Part shown: in pieces, positions 35,281 to 46,809 of the stretch
How positions within the stretch are numbered: the first letter of the stretch is position 1
Layout of the letters: every line of letters begins with the position of its first letter
DNA from: Taiwanofungus camphoratus
Lineage: Eukaryota; Basidiomycota; Agaricomycetes; Polyporales; Taiwanofungaceae
Reading direction: 5' to 3'
Assembly: GCA_003999685.1 (NCBI GenBank)
Contig: CP021220.1
Span: forward strand, 3,596,001-3,660,000
DNA length: 64,000 nucleotides
Made by a program: the position numbers and the translations under genes
Notes under the pieces: generated by a model
The model's database searches: none
What the model saw: only the letters and a program-made list of their open reading frames with translations
What the model was told of the DNA's origin: nothing

Positions 35281-37560
35281 ATGGACCACCATTATCCTGG
35301 TAACGAACTGGATGGAGAAACCGCAGTCCACTCGACAAAAGCCATACCAACAAGATTCACATTTGACGATGCATTCTCTGATACCGACGATAATGATGCT
35401 TCACTCGAGTTCTCCCCTGCGGCTATTCGGGAAGAGCTGGCGAAGACAATGAAAGAGGGTGCCAGCTGGCACATAAGACAAGATGAAGCTATAGACTTTG
35501 CTTCCAATATTGGGTACTCTGTGGATCCTGACGCATCGGTGTCAACCTTCAATATCGATGCGCAAGAGCACGATTCTATACCCTCCCCACCCGGAATGCA
35601 GCGTTCGCTGTCATCTACATCTCAAATGTCGTCACAACTTTCTGAATCTGGTTCACTGCACGACGTTCAACTCTCCAATAGCTTCTCACAGATTGCACTG
35701 TCAGACTCGTCCTCGTCCCAATTACGCGAGGAGGTTGATGATCATGTCGCTGCATACCCCGCCGTACAAATTGACGTCTCGGAACCTCATACAGCTGCCG
35801 TGGAAGCGAAAGTGCTATCTGATGCAGTGGAAGACAACTCAATTACATCTGAACAGCGCGCCGTGTCGCTTGAACAAATTCGCGCTCGATCAGTCTCGCC
35901 GCAACCCACTACTCCTCGCACCTCGGCAAGCATCGCGTCTGTATCTTCAGTTCAACTACCCTCTTCGACCTCTCTGCCAACGCCGTCATCAGTGAAATCG
36001 ACCAGCTCTGCTTCCTCAACCTTCTCGCAGCAACGATCAGCACGCTCTGTTGGTCCTAGTGCCCTTGACAAAGTCATCAGCAAGACTCGCCCGTCCTTTC
36101 TCCCACCAAAGCCTCGCACGGAGGACAGGAAGCATATGCAAGACTGGGAAGCCATGATGAAGCGCAGCAGAGCAGCCGGTAAGTCTACTTAATGTGCCTT
36201 TTTCGCGCAACGAATGAGTGTTCATCGACTTAGTCCATTTCTGCACCCGTGTATGCTAATTTAACAGAGGAGAAGAGAAGGAAGGCACTTCAAGAGCGAC
36301 GGCTTGCACGTGAGAGGAAGATTGAAGAATCAATCACTATTTGGGAACGAGAAATCGTGCCGGATTGGACCGTCGTGCATCGGAATCCGGCATTGAAGAA
36401 ACTTTGGTGGAAAGGAATCCCGACAAAGCTGAGGGCTTCGATGTGGCAAAATGCTGTTGGTAATGCACTTGTGCTGAGCAAAGGTATTGTTTTCGACGCG
36501 GAGCGCATATTATGTAGGCCAATGCTCATAGTGAATAGATGCGTACAAGACTTGCCTGTCGCGAGCAAAACGCGCGCTCGCGTCGGGTTCGTTCCCGACC
36601 ACTGTGCTCGGTCTGCTAGAAGAAGATATTAAAACAACGCTCCCATCGCTTCACCTCTTTCTTCCAGAAGTTGGTCCCCTGTATCAAGACCTCAAAGACA
36701 TGCTGTGTGCGTGGGTTGTTGCACGCTCCGACGAGGGCTTGGGATACGTCCCAGGGATTGCGAAGATCGCCGCGATGCTCTTGATCAATATGCCTGCTAC
36801 GCAAGGTTTTGTCGTCATGAGGAACTTGTTGGAGCGTCATTGTATGCGCTCATTTTATGGCGGCATGGCCACTAGAGATGATGTGAGTTCAATTGAGCAT
36901 ACTCTGGTTGCATTATTGACATATTTTTGCGCAGGTAGAAGCATACTATAGGTAGATGTGTTCAATTCCTTGCGTGCTCCCTCTCACTCCTGCCACAGAA
37001 TTTTCGATACCCTCCTAGCTGATGGAATGCCAAAAAGTAAATTGTTTTCTTCACTCCTCGTCACACTAAAACCTGACTTGATTGCAAAGTCTACTTTAAC
37101 TTCAAACAACACCAGATTTCGCCAGCTGCATACCTCCCTGATTGGCTCATACCGCTGTTCCTAGATCATCTTCCATTTGAGGCGTGTGCTCGAATATGGG
37201 ATATCCTCTTGCTTGAAGGCGACTCGTTCTTGTACCGTGCAGCGCTTGCTATCCTAGCTGTGCTAGAACCTCGTTTGTTCTTTCCAGATCGTCGCGAACT
37301 CTTAGAGCTACTGAGGTAAGTAATCGTCAAAGCTAAGCCTCATATAACTAATGCGCATGACTGCTGATTATCGCAAAAGGGGGGAGAATAGAGCAGCGAT
37401 CGAGGTTGCCAAGCGAGACGGCCGGCCGTTGAATGGCGCGAAGTATGACGTCTACGGTGTAGACGAGGAGATGCTCTGGGAGCGCATCGGCAGCATGGAC
37501 GAGTGGTGGCGGGAGAGTACATGGACTAGGCTTATTCAAAGGGAACTGCCAGACCTATAA
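35281..37560 (+). CDS. TBC-domain protein (RabGAP fold) with both catalytic fingers replaced
   Basis: Exon 1 (35281 to about 36179) encodes a disordered Ser-rich half starting MDHHYPGNELDGETAVHSTK. After a 60-80 nt intron comes a coiled charged stretch (EEKRRKALQERRLARERKIE), then the TBC fold: LKKLWWKGIPTKLRASMWQ, LLEEDIKTTLPSLHLFLPEV, DEGLGYVPGIAKIAAMLLIN, WLIPLFLDHLPFEACARIWD and ILLLEGDSFLYRAALAIL. It ends LIQRELPDL. RabGAPs use an Arg in IxxDxxR and a Gln in YxQ. Here the matching motifs read EEDIKTT (Thr for Arg) and YVPG (Pro for Gln). The fold seems kept while the dual-finger catalysis is not, so it may bind a Rab without stimulating hydrolysis. Closest in feel to the TBC1D12/14 group; exon borders after 36600 are approximate. 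Confidence 0.85.
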
Positions 37561-38133
37561 TGCACGGCCCTTCTTGCGAGGATTGTAGTGAGTACTTATT
37601 GTCGGTTTGTTGTTAATCTTATTGCGATCCGTTTTGGCATGCTGTGCCCTCGTCGTTGAAGGTCTGAGACTCGAACAGGGCTGGAGAGGGATGGTCCTTG
37701 CGACTCCCGTGGGTGACTAAAGACTTCGGTCTCTCACGACTGCCTGACGTCAGCTGTTCGCCCCTTGCTCATTCTCATGTTCCGTCTTCACAAAATCAAA
37801 TGAGGCATACTTGCAACATGAGATCTCTGCTTGACAAAGGCGCGCTATGGCCTCGGGCGCGGGTGTGCGGGCCGGGACGCGCCCAGGCTCACGCCACACA
37901 TCACGTGCCTCTGGCTGGAATGCTCTCCCCCTCGTACCGACTGCCATCCAGACCAAAGAGCGCACGAGCGGGCGTCATGATACTGCATACCTGCTGTTTG
38001 AAACGCATCACCCTATTCTACAGTGCCGTCGAGCCTGAGCCAGCCAGGTCCATGTGTTCCGATTTTTCTCGAGCGCAGGCAGCGATGACCGTAAGGTTCC
38101 GCTGTCTCTGGCGTCCTGGGGTGCGGGGGACGG
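37561..38133. other. Gene-free stretch
   Basis: GC-rich DNA between the TBC gene and the TATA box at 38134. No frame with convincing coding character. Confidence 0.4.
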
Positions 38134-38141
38134 TATAAAAT
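38134..38141 (+). promoter_or_regulatory. TATA box (TATAAAAT)
   Basis: A consensus TATA box inside CGGTATAAAATACCC, itself a short palindrome. It is followed by a CT/CA-rich leader with ACACTCACC and CATACCTCACTCCCATC runs, then ATGATG at 38258, 124 bp downstream. This is the clearest core promoter in the window. Confidence 0.7.
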
Positions 38142-38257
38142 ACCCTGAGTGTTCGAGCGTGCTCTACACTCACCCAGAATACATACCTCACTCCCATCGA
38201 ACATAAGCATATCCTTTGATATTCCCCTCCGCCCTCTTATCCCATCCCATATTCACG

Positions 38258-38573
38258 ATGATGACCCTTGTAGCAGCTCGTGCACCGGTAAGCGTTCACT
38301 ATACCCTTGTTGCAGATAGGAAATTCACTCACATTCATTACAATATCAGTCATTGATCCTTTGGACCAGCCTCCAAACCGCTATGTGGTCATGGGTATGG
38401 TACCGATGGCAGCAACCAAGGTATGCACCGCTGTCCACACGCGCACGGCGCATCTACTGACGGCGCAACCCAGTCTGGTTACCGGGCCCCTCCCCTCGCA
38501 TATACCAAAGGGCCACATTGGCAAGGCCCGGTTTCAGCAGGCCGGACATGCGTATGCCTACGCACACGCATGA
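38258..38573 (+). CDS. Candidate small TATA-driven gene of unknown function
   Basis: Exon 1 would be ATGATGACCCTTGTAGCAGC to CCG at 38287 (MMTLVAARAP), followed by a GTAAGC donor. An AG acceptor near 38348 opens a second exon, and a GTATGC donor near 38420 with a CAG near 38472 a third, which in one frame ends at 38573 (TGA). Two frames remain possible for exons 2-3, and the alternative would end at 38668. No domain is recognisable in either. The strong promoter and splice signals are what support it; the protein sequence is not secure. Confidence 0.35.
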
Positions 38574-39032
38574 ACCTCCCAACGGCCGTGAGCGCGCGGT
38601 GGCGCTCCCGCACAACGACGCCTGGCGTAGCTGGCAGTTTTTTGCACTGTATTGTAATGGAGAGCTGAGCTCAGTATGAGCGTGCGCATTGAGGACAGGG
38701 ACACGGAATGTATTATAGTAATAGCGCGCCTTCGTGACTTGATGCACAAAACAAGCAGCGGATAATAGTAATGTCTGACAATGCATGCAGCTAATATTGA
38801 CTACTGTTTTGTCGTCCGATTCGCGGTCTGTCGGGTTTATATGCTTTCTAACCTTGGGTGTCTTGCTCGCTTGCATCGTGAATAATTGAGTGCAAACCCC
38901 ATGAGTGAACATACTTCGAGAAATGGGTGCAGACTAGAGGGAATATGTTACAGTGACAATTGTATCATAGACACGCCTAATACACAGACTCGGGCATTGT
39001 ATGAAAGCAAGCAACGTCCCAAGAAGCGCTAT
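38574..39032. other. Gene-free stretch between convergent genes
   Basis: Contains 3' flanks only; nothing recognised. Confidence 0.4.
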
Positions 39033-40234
39033 CTAGCTAGCATCTATCGCCCTCTCGCCGCCCGAGTCGTCGTCTTCCGCATTATTCTTCCACAGCGCAT
39101 ACAGCTTCCGCCGATTCGAGTCCCGCGTGTCCTGCCCGCTCGCGACGTCGAACATGCGCCGCAGAAGCGCCCTCCGCAGCGCGCTGCCCTCCAGCGGCCC
39201 CTCCGCCCCCGGGTCGTCCGCGCACGCGTTGGCCCTGAGGTGGGGGTACGCGGGCGCGGATAGCCGGCGCCGTTTGTGGCTCGGCTCCGCGTCGACGGGC
39301 GCAGGCCTCAGGGCGGCAAAGAGCGGGTCAAGGAGGGCAGACTGGATGCGCTGGTACGTGGCGTTTGTGGGCGTGCGCGCGGCGAGCGCGAAGAAGGGCG
39401 CGAGGAGGGTCGAGAGCGGCGCCGGCGTGGGGGACGGTGGTGGCGGCGGCGGGGCTGGGGTGGGCGCGAGCGCCTTGTCGAGCTCCTCCAGGTAGATGTC
39501 GGCGAGGTGGTACGCGAGGCTCGCGGGCACGCGTGTGTCATCCGGGCTGCAGCGCCGCGGTACGTGGGGTCAGCTAGCGCGGTGCGGGGAAGAAGGGTTC
39601 GCACCATAGAGGGCCGCCGCGGCCGGCCAGGATGGAGTTGTACTCGACACATAGCGAGGCGTCCCAGTCGTTTCGCATGAGCAGTCTGAACGAGGCGTTG
39701 ACGAATCGCCGGACAAGCATGTAGTATTTGTCGATGCTGAAAACGGTGTCAGCTGTGCATGTAGGCTGCGGACGCTCGGATACTGACCGCAGGCGGTCGA
39801 TGTTGTTCCACTCGCGGACTGTTGCTTCCCAGAAGCCGCGCAAGAACGTCAGTGACGATACAGTCGTTGTAATGGTCAGCAGTATTTCTGCAAGTTCGCT
39901 CGCTAGTGCTTGCTGCACGAGAGGTTTGTCGGACATCCAGAAGCCTGGGACAATCCACGGACAGATGAGCTTCTCATTCAGCATCTAGTATATATGGCAC
40001 GCACAGTAGAATATGCCTTTCCATAGCCTTGCCATCTCTGATTTAGGCAGCGCATCTCGAGAAGGATCGGAGAGGAAGGCGGACAAGTTCTTGATGGCCT
40101 TGTCTCTCGTTTTCTTGTCTTGTCGTGGGTGAGCTTGGAATGAGGAGGCTGGAGGAACATTGACGAAGCTTACCGGTGGATGCAAGATATTTGCCCAGAG
40201 GCGGAGTGTTGGAGGACGTAGATGCAGCGGCCAT
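39033..40234 (-). CDS. RRP1: RRP1/Nop52 ribosomal RNA processing protein
   Basis: Rrp1 is a nucleolar factor for 27S pre-rRNA processing and 60S assembly. Exon 1 starts MAAASTSSNTPPLGKYLAST; exon 2 gives DKKTRDKAIKNLSAFLSDPS and KSEMARLWKGIFYC; exon 3 FWMSDKPLVQQALASELAEI and TFLRGFWEATVREWNNIDRL; exon 4 IDKYYMLVRRFVNASFRLL. These are the signature motifs of the family and nearly give the human NNP1/Nop52 order. The last exon (from about 39535) holds VPASLAYHLADIYLEELDKA, a Pro-rich insert and a basic tail with SHKRRRLSAP, ending ERAIDAS. Very GC-rich in the last exon, which creates long antisense frames. Confidence 0.92.
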
Positions 40235-40637
40235 GCTCTCCGATCGTGGTGGTCGAGTTAGTCGCGTATATTTTTCACGGTAGGCACGTGAGAACCGTGT
40301 ACGATCGACTTTGACGCGCGGCTACTGGCTGGATGTCGCTGGTCGCCTTTGGTGATTTGTTTCTACAATAGAATAGATTTAGGGAATACGATTTGTATGT
40401 TCTACTGACCTGATAACTACGAGTACTATGTTTGATCTGAAGAACCCAGTAATGAAGATGGTACGTATGATGAGATCACGGTCTGCTGCCGCTGCTGATC
40501 GAGGTGGATGTCGACGCCAGCGCTGTCTCCAATGCCACCAAACAAGTAACCTCCACTGTCATCTGTGCCTGCGCATCAAAATCCTCGCCATACGCATTCG
40601 GGACCAGGCCTCGTACGCGTCTTGACCTCAACCAGCC
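40235..40637. promoter_or_regulatory. Divergent promoter region of RRP1 and HIU hydrolase
   Basis: 403 bp between start codons. AT-rich around 40360-40440. No TATA consensus found. Confidence 0.4.
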
Positions 40638-41215
40638 ATGTCCAAGTCTCCCATCACCTGCCACGGTGCGTCTCTCCTCCCTTTCTCTGGTCCGACGCCC
40701 AATCTCACCGCATACAGTGCTCGATTCCTCGCTGGGCAAGCCTGCCTCGGGCATCCAGGTCCGCCTGCAAGAGTACCACTCTGTAGCAAAGACCGCCGCC
40801 CTTTTCGAGCCCCTGGCCGAGGGGTGCGCACTCAGTCCCTCCACACCGATCTGCCGCTAGCATCGCTGACCTGCCTGACATATCCTTCTGTGCAGCGAGA
40901 CCGACGCGGACGGCCGCTGCACCCAGCTGTGGCCAAAGGCGTCCGAGGAGCACACCGCCGAGGAGCGCGCCAAGCTCACGGTCGGCTCGCTCTACAAGGT
41001 CGTCTTCAAGACGAAGGAGTACTTTGAGCGCACCGGGCGCAAGTGCTTCTATCCCTGGGTCGAGGTGCGTGCTCCAATGTCCGGAAGCGCGCACGGGGGG
41101 TAAGCTGACGATCGTGATGGTACAGATAACGTTCGAGGTCACCAACCCAGACGAGCACCATCACATCCCGCTCCTGATCAGCCCATACTCGTACACGACA
41201 TACAGAGGAAGCTAG
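40638..41215 (+). CDS. 5-hydroxyisourate hydrolase (transthyretin-like)
   Basis: The enzyme converts 5-hydroxyisourate to OHCU after urate oxidase in purine breakdown, usually in peroxisomes or cytosol. Exon 1 gives MSKSPITCH; intron (GTGCGT) then [20 protein letters not shown], completing the CHVLD motif with the catalytic His. The next exons give the ETDADGRC block, containing the catalytic Arg, and [20 protein letters not shown] with CFYPWVE. The last exon gives [20 protein letters not shown] and ends in the family-defining YRGS tetrapeptide before TAG at 41213-41215. All signature residues are present and the length is normal. Confidence 0.96.
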
Positions 41216-41438
41216 CCGCGCTTCTCCTGCAGAGAGATCCAATTCGGTATACATGTACGATATCGATGTCTAGACAAGGGTAGAATACGAATGCCAGGTG
41301 ATACTATACGATGTGTCTAGTGGTACAATGATGCAATGGTGCAATGCAATGCAACGATGAGATGAGCAGCCAAGAAATATGCAGATCCAACTAAATACCC
41401 AGACAATGATGTGATGATGCACCCACGCGGCGCCCGCG

Positions 41439-42966
41439 TCACCCAAGGCTCAGCCCGCCCACGCCCTCCCCCGCGCCCTCGACCTCGCGCCCCTCCTCGC
41501 CGCCATGCCGTCTCGAGCGCGGGATCGGCCTCAGGACCGGGCTCGCGAGCCCGATCTGCGCTCGCATCGTCGGGCTTGACAGCGCGCTAGACGTGGCGCG
41601 GCCGAGGCTCGCGCCGAAGTATGACGAGGTTGATGCGACGATCGGCGAGGACGCCGCGGACGCGGGCCCGCTGCCTGGGATCGGAATCGGGATCGGGATG
41701 GGCATCGAGAGGCGCGGCGCGGCGCCCGACACGCAGCGCCCGGTGAAGAGCGCAGGCTGCGCCTCGCGCAGGTACGAGACGGAGGGCGAGACGGCGCGCC
41801 GCTTGGACGCGGTCGGGTACGGGTCGTAGCGGTCATCCACTGGGAGGAGCAGGACGTGAGTGCAGGGACGAGGCAGCGGAGACGGGCGGGACGTACACGT
41901 ACGCTTTCGCTTGTTGCTGCGTACAGCACAGGACGTGGGTGGCGGCGTGTACCGCCATGATGATACAATCGGAGAGCCTACGCTTGACGAGGGCTGTCAC
42001 AAGACGGACTCAATTGCGACAGGGACAGCGAGGGACGGTGGACATACCATATCGACATCCATCAGCATCCCCCCAGGGCTCTCCAGCATGCCCAGGTCGT
42101 CTCCACACACGCTCTGCGCGGGGGTCATGGGCTTCCCGACGCTCATTGGCTCGACGTACGCAAACGGGACGGAGTCGTCGAGCTCGCCGTCGTCGCTGGG
42201 CGTGTCCTCGCGGTGCGGCTCGTCGCCGTCCGCCTCCTCGGGATAGCGCCCGCGATCGGACGTCCCGCGCGGCGTGCGCGGCTGCGAGCTGCACGACGCG
42301 ACGAGCCGCTGGAACTGCGCCTCGGACTGCAGCTCGCTCTCCTCGGGGCGCGACTCGTGGATGAGCGTCAGGATGCGCGGCGCCTTCACCTGTACGTGCG
42401 GTCAGGCATCCGTGTGCAGCGAACAGCGAGACGAAGCAAGGGACAGTTACGTTGTGCGAGAGCCGCCGCGAGTGCGCGCGGGCGGCGGACGAGGGCTCAG
42501 GGGCCATGTCGGTGGTCGAGGCGGAGGAGTGGGCGCTGCTGCGCGGAGGGGTGCGTGGCCGGCTCGTGCTCGGCTTCATGCTGGCATCGCGGTCGCGCTC
42601 CGGCGCGCCGACGGGGGGGCCGGGGAGGAGGGGCGTTGCGTGGCCCGAGTCGCCCGAGGGCGGGCTGTCCGTCCACATCTTCGCCTCGGGGTCGCTCTCG
42701 GACTCCTCGCCGCTCGCACTTGCGCTGTGGCGGCGGCGGGCGAGCGGGGGCGTGAACGACGCGGCGAGCGGGCTGGGCCGCTGGGGCTCCGGGACGACCT
42801 GTGGCGCGAGGAGGCTGGGCCGCCGAAAGCGCAGCATGAATGGGCTGAGGTCGTCTGCAGCGAAGGCAGGAGACGCGAAGGAGGTCGCGGCCGACGAGGA
42901 GGGCGGGAGGGCGAAGTCAGAGGAAGACGTGGGGAGCGACGGGCGCGATGGCGCGGGGTCTGGCAT
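41439..42966 (-). CDS. Uncharacterised Ser/Pro-rich, probably nuclear protein
   Basis: I do not recognise a named family. Exon 1 (42966-42451) starts MPDPAPSRPSLPTSSSDFAL and carries LSPFMLRFRRPSLLAPQ. Exon 2 (42389-42048) holds the most conserved-looking block, KAPRILTLIHESRPEESELQ followed by AQFQRLVASCS. The last exon (to 41439) carries DDRYDPYPTASKRRAVSPSV, with a basic nuclear-signal-like KRR, then Ser/Ala runs. A micro-exon between 42048 and 41840 (around AACAAGCGAAAGC, near 41909) is needed to bring exons 2 and 3 into phase, giving a KRKLDDRY start of the KRR block. Splicing there is uncertain. Disorder and charge suggest a regulator with phosphorylation sites. Confidence 0.65.
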
Positions 42967-43355
42967 GGTGCTTTTAGCAAGGCGTTTGGTGAGTGCACGG
43001 CGAATATGGATTTTGACTGGTGATGGATGGCGAGACTCGGGGAAGAGGCAGAAGGAGTGCAGAGACGTGGGAAGGAGATGGACATCAATGTTGGTTTATC
43101 TTGAGCGCTACTCTGCGCATTGGCCGCCTCGACGTCATCAACTTCCAATATTGCCTTTTGCGTAAGAACACAAATAGCCACAAATACTCGTTTGGATATT
43201 AATCTCGATAAATCTATTGGAATTTTGTGTCTAATTCCTTCCGTCAATCACGTGTGCCGAATATCATTACCCGCTCACTGTTGGTCCCTTGCGTTTTGAA
43301 TCTTGCTTTTCTGTTAGCGACCTTGGCCATATTTGTGATTTCGCGGCACTGTAAC
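42967..43355. promoter_or_regulatory. Divergent promoter region of the unknown nuclear gene and RLC1
   Basis: 389 bp, AT-rich near 43160-43240. No motif recognised. Confidence 0.4.
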
Positions 43356-44135
43356 ATGTCCCGCTATCCTGACCATCTCTCCGCCGACATCACTCCAACC
43401 GGCACTCCGACGAAGCTCTCAAGGGCACAGCGATCCCGGCAACGACGCGAACCCTCTGGCGTGTTCTCGCTGTTCTCGCCTACACAGATCCAACAGTTCC
43501 GGGAAGCGTTCTCGCTGATTGACCATGATGCTGATGGCATTGTAAACGAGCAGGACCTCAGACATATATTCGCTAGCCTGGGTATGTGCAGGTCCTCCGC
43601 CCTGCGCTAAAGGGGCCCTGCTGATGCGTGAACACGCTGGAACACAGGAATCACGCCGTCAAAGACGATGGTAGACGATCTGCTCGCTGACCGCCCGGGT
43701 GACCGCAGAGGCAGCGGCGCGCACTCGCGCTTACCGTCCTTCGAGACGGACGCGGCGAACGACAGGGGGATCACGTTTCCCATGTTCCTCACGATGATGG
43801 GCGAGCATCTGTACGACTTCGACACGGAGACGGAGTTGCTGGAGGCGTTTGAGTGCTTCGATGAGAATGACACGGGGCTCGTCAAGTGTGATGAGATCCG
43901 GAAGTGGCTCGGTGATGTTGGGGAGAGGATGGACCAGAAAGAGGTGCGTCCTCGTGGTCGGATGCCTCTCTGAGACTAACGCGCACTTCTGCAATGCACG
44001 GGTTCACTTTTTGAACAGATTGACAAGTTTCTGAAGGGACCATTTACTGACAGGCAGGGCAACTTTAACTACCGAGAATGGGTGAAGGTACTCAGAATAA
44101 ATGCAGACAACGAAGAGACGGACTCTCAGCTATAG
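43356..44135 (+). CDS. RLC1: Myosin II regulatory light chain (EF-hand protein)
   Basis: This light chain binds the IQ motif of myosin II and acts at the cytokinetic ring. Exon 1 starts MSRYPDHLSADITPTGTPTK; the N-terminal arm has basic residues then PSGVFSLFSPTQIQQFREAF, matching the phosphorylated Ser-x-Val-Phe site of regulatory light chains. EF-hand 1 is DHDADGIVNEQDL, the only clearly metal-binding hand. Intron 1 (GTATGT, phase 1) leads to GITPSKTMVDDLLADRPG, and intron 2 (GTGCGT) to IDKFLKGPFTDRQGNFNYRE, a degenerate EF-hand 4. It ends DSQL at TAG 44133-44135. One functional EF-hand at the N-terminus separates it from calmodulin and essential light chains. Confidence 0.88.
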
Positions 44136-44525
44136 CTTTCGTGGATCATATCATGACATGCATCTTGTATTTTTATCACCACCGATCACAATGCGTACCT
44201 CTGACCTGCTGTAATCTGCTATATACCACTCTGCAATCATGTTTTCTGCAGGTAGCATGGTCAAGAACGCGGTGAAAGCGTTCTTGATCGAGTACCATGA
44301 TGTATAGCCAAGAAGACATGATCCTCTGTGCGTTGTCCTCAACCTCATGGCAAATACAAGGCCACCAGTAGCGTCTTGCCAATGGGATTGTCCATGGAGT
44401 CTAATTCGAGCGAATTCATCCCCTGGGTCATCAAAATATACAATTCGACCTAATGATACAAGGTGGGTCCTTCGTTCGATATTATAGTATACAACAATGC
44501 GCTAAAGCATAGTCGCTTGGGTTGA
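44136..44525. other. Gene-free stretch between convergent genes
   Basis: 3' flanks of the RLC1 gene and the unknown gene on the minus strand. Nothing recognised. Confidence 0.4.
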
Positions 44526-45977
44526 TCATGCCCATTCACCCTCCAGCGGGTTCGTTGGGATCTTGTCTGAATCGATAGCGAGTTCTTTGAGAACTTGCTC
44601 GATAGTCTCCTTACCTTCCCTTTCCTCCGCTTGCTGCAGGGCTGAGTCAATAAGGTGTTAACACTTATTGCACGCAGAATGGATTAACGAAGCTACTTAC
44701 CAATGCCCCTTCCGTCGCCCAAGCTCCTCTCCAGCCCTTCCTCGCCACTCCTCGCAGCAATAAAGAGCAGCTCAACCCCTTCGTAATCAAGTAGATCCTT
44801 CCTCTCCACACTTGCAAAGCGCAGCCCAAAGTCTTCCCTGCCTCGCTTTCCGCCTTTACCGAACACGTTGCTCATGATCTCCTCTGGATAGTCCACGCGG
44901 CGGCTCTTGGGCAGGCCGATGCGCCCGGGACCTGTCAGCGGCCCGAGCGGGTTTTTCACCTGTATGACGAACGAGGACGCAGGGTGGATCCCGAGCTCCT
45001 CTTGGACCTCCCCGAAGTGCTCGAACGTGGGATGCGAAAGGTGGTACCCCAGGTGTGTCTCGCGCTTCGAGGGCATGCTCGCTTCGGTGTTGACGACGGC
45101 GTATGCGCCCCGGGCTGCGAGCCGTGCGGCGCCTTGATGACGCGTGCCTGGCAACCCAAATCGTGAGCCGAGCGCGTGTGTGCGGACGTTGAGACGAAAC
45201 GGGTACCTCTGGTCTTTGTCTCGTACTCTTTCGGGCCGAGACCATCTTGCAGTTTCTTGAGGTCTTCACCCACTGTCGTGATGGTGGACCAGAAGACCTG
45301 ATTTCTGCCGCTACCCTTCCCTTCGCCCGTGGCCTCGGGATCAGGCAGACTCTTCTTCCCGACGACAAGTAAACGGAAGCGTTTCTTGTTCTGATCGGTA
45401 GGCTCTGCTGCGGGCACTGCGTCGGCACCGTGAGACAGCAAGCTCATCTCGTTTTCCTTCTCTCCGTCCGCATCGTTTGGGCTGTTCTGTTGACCTGACG
45501 CGGCGCTGAACTCAGGCGGGCGTGGGATGAGAAGAATGTGGAAGCGCTGGACGTCTTCTATGGACTGGGCCTCCTCCAGCTCTACGCGAGGCCGGTAAAA
45601 GAAATAGATATGTCCTCTCTCGATGGTACCTGTGCGATTCGGAGTCAGAAAGACGTCTCTAGAGAGTCGGAGCGTGACTGTAACGTACCGCTTTGGTAGG
45701 AGTGCTTGGAAGGATGATCCTTCTTGGCTTCCGCGTCCGGCTCTGCTTGCGCTTGAGGCTCTTCGTCTTCGGTCTTCGCCTTCTTCGTGGGCGGTTGGTC
45801 CTCTTCTTCGTCCTTGGACACTTTATCCTCTTCTGCTTCATGTTTCTCGCCGACGGTAGGCAATTCTTTCTCCTGAGCCTGTTTCTTCGGGGCACCTTTC
45901 TTTGCCCGGGAGGTGGGTATCACAGGCATCTCTTCCTTCTGCTGACCGTGCGCTGCTTGTCTGCGAGTGACGGGCAT
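44526..45977 (-). CDS. Uncharacterised conserved fungal protein with acidic/basic N-terminus
   Basis: Exon 1 (from 45977) starts MPVTRRQAAHGQQKEEMPVI and is Lys/Glu-rich with KKAKTEDEE, a nuclear-signal-like cluster. Exon 2 holds a conserved-looking block TIERGHIYFFYRPRVELEEA, QSIEDVQRFHILLIPRPPEF and RFRLLVVGKKSLPDPEATGE. Exon 3 gives GTRHQGAARLAARGAYAVVN, HLGYHLSHPTFEHFGEVQEE, LGIHPASSFVIQVKNPLGP and EGVELLFIAARSGEEGLERS. The final exon ends NPLEGEWA (TGA at 44526-44528). I recall homologs in ascomycetes annotated loosely as BTB-domain transcription factors, but I see no BTB fold signature here, so I leave the function open. Confidence 0.75.
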
Positions 45978-46809
45978 GGTGGTAACGTAGTTGAATTACT
46001 TGGACCAACAAAGCGTCACCATCCGAAATAACATTTATGAGTATACCTTCGTGGAGTTTGGTCTGGGCGGATTTAGGGTCTGACGTCATTCGTGTCCTGG
46101 AGTCTAGGTGTGACGGTAACTCTCAGATCGGTAATACCCAATTTCTGTACTGCCTTGCGAACACTAGCCTTGCAAAAGCAGTCGACATTCCCGTCCGCCG
46201 TCCTCCAGACACTCGCGGCTGCTGGCGAGTCAGGTGAAGACATGCTGTAGCTTTATCAAGTACTGAGTAAGTTGTCGAACATTTCAACGCGTTGCAAATT
46301 AGTTTTTGAAACGGTCAAAAACCAATGCACTGTTCAGGAACCCGCGTCTCGAGGCCGTGCGTAAGCGTGCACCCATTCGGGACGGCGCAAGGGAAAGGCG
46401 CTTACACTGAGGATTTATGGGATACCGCAGGTCTTGCGCACGAGACGAACAATGATGGTCTGGTACGCTGTCTACCAATACGCTGACAAAAGGCAGCCTC
46501 AGGGCAGACATGACAAGCGGATGCCTAGGATACCTATGGCGGTGTGAACTTAATCTCGTGATGACAATCCCGGTAGGCATCCCGGAGCTAGGATGTCCTC
46601 CCTGGTGTGTTCAGAATATATCCGTGAACAATTGCTTATCCATTAAAACGGAAGCCACCACAAAACGAGACGGACATCCCAAGAATATACCCTCTAAAGT
46701 AGAGTTCCTTTCTATGCGAGACAACTTCTGACTATCGTTCGTACCTACCAAGCGTCAAGTATGTTTGTAATTGGCGAGTCCGGGTCCAAAAAACCAACCA
46801 GATTTTGCA
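45978..46809. other. Gene-free stretch
   Basis: 832 bp between the unknown gene's start and the MGST stop. No supported gene, RNA or repeat. Confidence 0.45.

Noticed and set aside
38258-38573. Mating pheromone precursor as the identity of the small TATA-driven gene
   Set aside because: Neither possible C-terminus ends in a CaaX box.
39127-39680. Long plus-strand open frames opposite the last RRP1 exon
   Set aside because: They arise from very high GC content; the minus-strand reading carries the RRP1 motifs and the antisense readings are Arg/Ala-rich without domains.
42213-43165. Several overlapping Arg/Gly-rich plus-strand frames
   Set aside because: They are shadows of the GC-rich Ser/Pro-rich gene on the minus strand.
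43356-44135. Calmodulin
   Set aside because: Only the first EF-hand keeps the metal ligands and the N-terminus has the regulatory-light-chain phosphorylation arm.
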